The position numbers and the translations under genes were made by a program. Positions 62,299 to 64,000 of a stretch of 64,000 nt of DNA are shown in pieces. The notes below the pieces were generated by a model that was given only the letters and a program-made list of their open reading frames with translations, was not told the origin of the DNA and searched no databases. Every line of letters begins with the position of its first letter. Positions within the stretch are counted from its first letter, which is position 1. The DNA is from Streptomyces sp. Y2F8-2 (lineage in GTDB: Bacteria > Actinomycetota > Actinomycetes > Streptomycetales > Streptomycetaceae): contig NZ_BNGS01000010.1 in the NCBI RefSeq assembly GCF_014905555.1, forward strand, positions 301,494 to 365,493, given 5' to 3'.

Positions 62299-62419
62299 CG
62301 TCCCCCGGGGGCGGGTGCGGGTCACCCCGCCCCGCGCACGTCCTCCTCCGTGGTCACCACGCGCGCGAACCCGCCCCCCTCAGTGACGCCGACCCTCCCC
62401 ATGCCCGGGATCGCGCGCT

Positions 62420-63454
62420 CTACCGAGCCGCGTTCACCACGGGTTCCCGCACCCCGGAAGCCGCCGGCAGCAGGCCGATCGCGCGATAGGCGGCATCCAC
62501 GGTCGGCCGGGCCACCGCCCGCGCCCGCTCCGCACCGTCGCGCAGCACGTCCTCCACATGCGCGGGATCGGCGCACAACTCCCGATGCCGCTCCTGCACC
62601 GGCCTCAGCAGCTCGACCACGGCCTCCGCGGTGTCCTTCTTCAGGGCGCCGTACGACGTGTACGCGCCGCTCAACTCCTCGGGATCACCCCCGGAGCAGG
62701 CGGCGAGGATCTCCAGGAGATTGGCCACGCCGGGTCGCGCCTCCGGGTCGTAGACGACGTCCGCCCCGCTGTCGGTCACCGCACGCATGACCTTCTTCCG
62801 TACGACGTCCGGCTCGTCGAGCAGATAGACGATCCCAGGACCGGAGTCATCGGACTTGCCCATCTTCGACATCGGGTCCTGAAGGTTCATGACGCGGGTC
62901 GCGATCTTTGGAGGCGTCGCCCGGGGCACCACGAACGTGTGCCCGTAGCGCTGGTTGAACCGCACGGCCAGATCCCGCGCCAGCTCCACGTGCTGCGTCT
63001 GGTCGTCCCCGACCGGCACCTCGTCCGTTGCGTACGCCAGGATGTCCGCGGCCATCAGCACGGGATACGTCAGCAGGGACAGCCGTACGCTCCCACCCCG
63101 CGCCCGCTCGCGCGCGGCCTTCTCCTTGTACTGGATCATGCGCCGCATCTCGCCGTCGGTGGCCACGCACTCCAGCAGGTACGACAGCCGCGCATGCTCG
63201 TCTACGTGGCTCTGCACGAACAAGGTGCACCGCTCCGGCTCGAGCCCGGCCGCCAGCAACAGCGTCGCCGCCTGCCGACTGAGCCTGCGCACCCGCGCCG
63301 GATCGTGGTCCACGGTCAAGGCATGCAGATCGACGACGCAGAAGAGCGCGTCCGCCCGGTGCTGGTCGACGTCCACCCACCGCTGGATGGCCCCCAAGTA
63401 GTTTCCCAGCGTCAGGTGTCCGGTCGGCTTGACCCCGCTGAAGACCCGTGTCAT
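62420..63454 (-). CDS. trpS: Tryptophanyl-tRNA synthetase, attenuator-controlled auxiliary type
   Basis: A 344-aa class I synthetase charging tRNA-Trp. The HIGH-equivalent is PTGHLTLGNYLGA near residue 9, the KMSKS-equivalent is MSKMGKSDD near 197, and ADILAYATDEVPVGDDQTQH binds the substrate. The ATG at 63454 has AGGAGGTG about seven bases upstream. It is preceded by a Trp-Trp leader peptide and attenuator, the organisation described for the inducible, indolmycin-resistant auxiliary TrpRS of S. coelicolor and S. griseus. A second, housekeeping TrpRS would then be elsewhere. It converges on proC. Confidence 0.93.
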   Translation of the reverse strand: MTRVFSGVKPTGHLTLGNYLGAIQRWVDVDQHRADALFCVVDLHALTVDHDPARVRRLSRQAATLLLAAGLEPERCTLFVQSHVDEHARLSYLLECVATDGEMRRMIQYKEKAARERARGGSVRLSLLTYPVLMAADILAYATDEVPVGDDQTQHVELARDLAVRFNQRYGHTFVVPRATPPKIATRVMNLQDPMSKMGKSDDSGPGIVYLLDEPDVVRKKVMRAVTDSGADVVYDPEARPGVANLLEILAACSGGDPEELSGAYTSYGALKKDTAEAVVELLRPVQERHRELCADPAHVEDVLRDGAERARAVARPTVDAAYRAIGLLPAASGVREPVVNAAR

Positions 63455-63526
63455 CTCACTCCACCTCCTGGTCGGGGCCGCCGCCTTCGGCCGGCCGCCC
63501 CTCGGAGATCCGGAGGGAGATACGAG

Positions 63527-63587
63527 AACGGCCGCCGAGGCGGCGGCCGTTGAGCGCATACGTGAGTCCGGCCGCCGTCAGGCGGCC
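63527..63587 (-). promoter_or_regulatory. Ribosome-mediated transcription attenuator of trpS
   Basis: Four segments on the minus strand: 1 GGCCGCC (63587-63581, overlapping the Trp-Ala-Ala codons), 2 GGCGGCC (63576-63570), 3 AACGGCCGCCG (63551-63541), 4 CGGCGGCCGTT (63537-63527). Pairing 3:4 gives a perfect 11-bp terminator; 2:3 gives the competing antiterminator; 1:2 the pause hairpin. A ribosome stalled at the tandem Trp codons would cover segment 1 and favour readthrough. Confidence 0.88.
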
Positions 63588-63619
63588 CACCACAGCTGGT
63601 TGCACGTACGCGAAGTCAT
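63578..63619 (-). CDS. trpS leader peptide with tandem Trp codons
   Basis: A 13-residue open frame reading MTSRTCNQLWWAA then TGA. The two adjacent TGG codons (63592-63587) sit two codons before the end, directly in attenuator segment 1. The ATG lies 7 bases after a TACCCT -10 box, so it would be the very 5' end of a leaderless transcript. When charged tRNA-Trp is scarce or TrpRS is inhibited, stalling here should release expression of trpS. Confidence 0.88.
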   Translation of the reverse strand: MTSRTCNQLWWAA

Positions 63620-63626
63620 GGCATCG

Positions 63627-63654
63627 AGGGTACGCCCACCGGGACCCGATGCAA
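63627..63654 (-). promoter_or_regulatory. trpS leader promoter
   Basis: TTGCAT (63654-63649), 16 bases, TACCCT (63632-63627) on the minus strand. The -10 box ends 7 bases before the leader peptide ATG, so transcription should start at or next to that ATG. Confidence 0.6.
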
Positions 63655-63779
63655 GGGGCGCGGGGCCGAGTTGACACGTACCGGACCGATCCGTAGTGTT
63701 CTCCGGGTTGCCCGACGTGAGCGCCGACTCCGGTCGGTCCCCGGGCAGCCACTCCGCAGGTACCCACCGATAATCGGCG

Positions 63780-64000
63780 CCACATCGTCGTGTTTATTGG
63801 TGTGCGTATTTTCGGAATGTAGGAACGAAGCCCCCGATTAGCTCGGGAGCCGAGAATCCGCTAAAGTCTCACTCGTCGGAACGGCCCAAGGGCCGGGAGG
63901 ACAAGCCCGGTTGACTGGGCATCAGCCCCCGAAGGTGACTGAGGGATCTGATAAAGTCGACAAAGCCGGAAGGCCGAAAGGCCGGAAAGCACCGAGGAAA
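63780..64000 (+). promoter_or_regulatory. Probable ribosomal RNA operon promoter and leader region
   Basis: Two TAAAGTC -10-like elements lie 90 bases apart (63862 and 63952), after an AT-rich stretch at about 63790-63830. The sequence GGCCGAAAGGCC near 63972-63985 and the following leader resemble the multi-promoter upstream regions of Streptomyces 16S rRNA genes, as I recall them. The 16S gene itself would start beyond the window edge. No protein gene is seen from 63655 to 64000. Confidence 0.5.

Overview
The window is a 64 kb stretch of high-GC actinobacterial chromosome, almost certainly Streptomyces. The evidence is the very high G+C and strong third-position G/C bias, many GTG starts, the intact sigE-cseA-cseB-cseC cluster, lsr2, ClpC-type unfoldase, DisA/RadA pair, an auxiliary TrpRS with an attenuator, and gene order typical of the conserved chromosomal core of that genus. 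About 58 protein genes plus one leader peptide are supported. I see no insertion sequence, prophage, CRISPR array, tRNA or biosynthetic gene cluster.

Layout. 0-12 kb: end of a metallopeptidase-like gene, tilS, hpt, ftsH, then the folate genes folE, folK, folB, folP with two small companions, an MprF-like lysyltransferase and a divergent membrane-anchored esterase. 12-20 kb: a coiled-coil membrane protein, two PH-domain (DUF304/bPH_2) membrane proteins, an orphan complex I NuoD-like protein facing a MidA/NDUFAF7-type methyltransferase, and a NarL-type two-component pair. 20-28 kb: an ArsR-type regulator, a threonine aldolase-like enzyme, then a translationally coupled CoA/NAD operon (DUF2520 protein, panC, nadB, nadC, coaX). 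28-38 kb: small hypotheticals, BlaI-type regulator, ArgA-like GNAT, lsr2, clpC, then a NACHT-type STAND ATPase resembling bacterial NLR-like immunity proteins. 38-42 kb: M23 peptidase, TetR/MFS divergent pair with a large operator, AraC and glyoxalase genes. 42-46 kb: cell-envelope stress system sigE-cseABC. 45.6-51 kb: mutY, a secreted/anchored protein, disA, radA. 50.5-59.5 kb: a sigma-like/anti-sigma-like/BACON membrane fusion, a cysteine-rich protein, Ppx/GppA, a sugar-phosphate isomerase-like protein, ilvD and a PQQ-propeller Ser/Thr kinase. 59.6-64 kb: small SH3-like protein, membrane protein, methyltransferase, proC, and trpS with a Trp-Trp leader peptide and attenuator; the last 250 bases look like the promoter/leader of a ribosomal RNA operon whose genes lie outside the window.

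Themes. Protein quality control (FtsH, ClpC) and envelope stress (SigE/Cse, MprF-like) are prominent; the ftsH and clpC upstream regions share a SigR-like promoter pattern, clpC also has two exact ClgR-type boxes, and the mprF-like gene has an ECF/SigE-like promoter. Sixteen protein genes plus the trp leader peptide place a TANNNT-like hexamer (one is GATAAT) only 6-7 bases before the start codon, implying leaderless mRNAs. The most novel candidates are the NACHT protein, the sigma/BACON fusion, and the NuoD-methyltransferase pairing.
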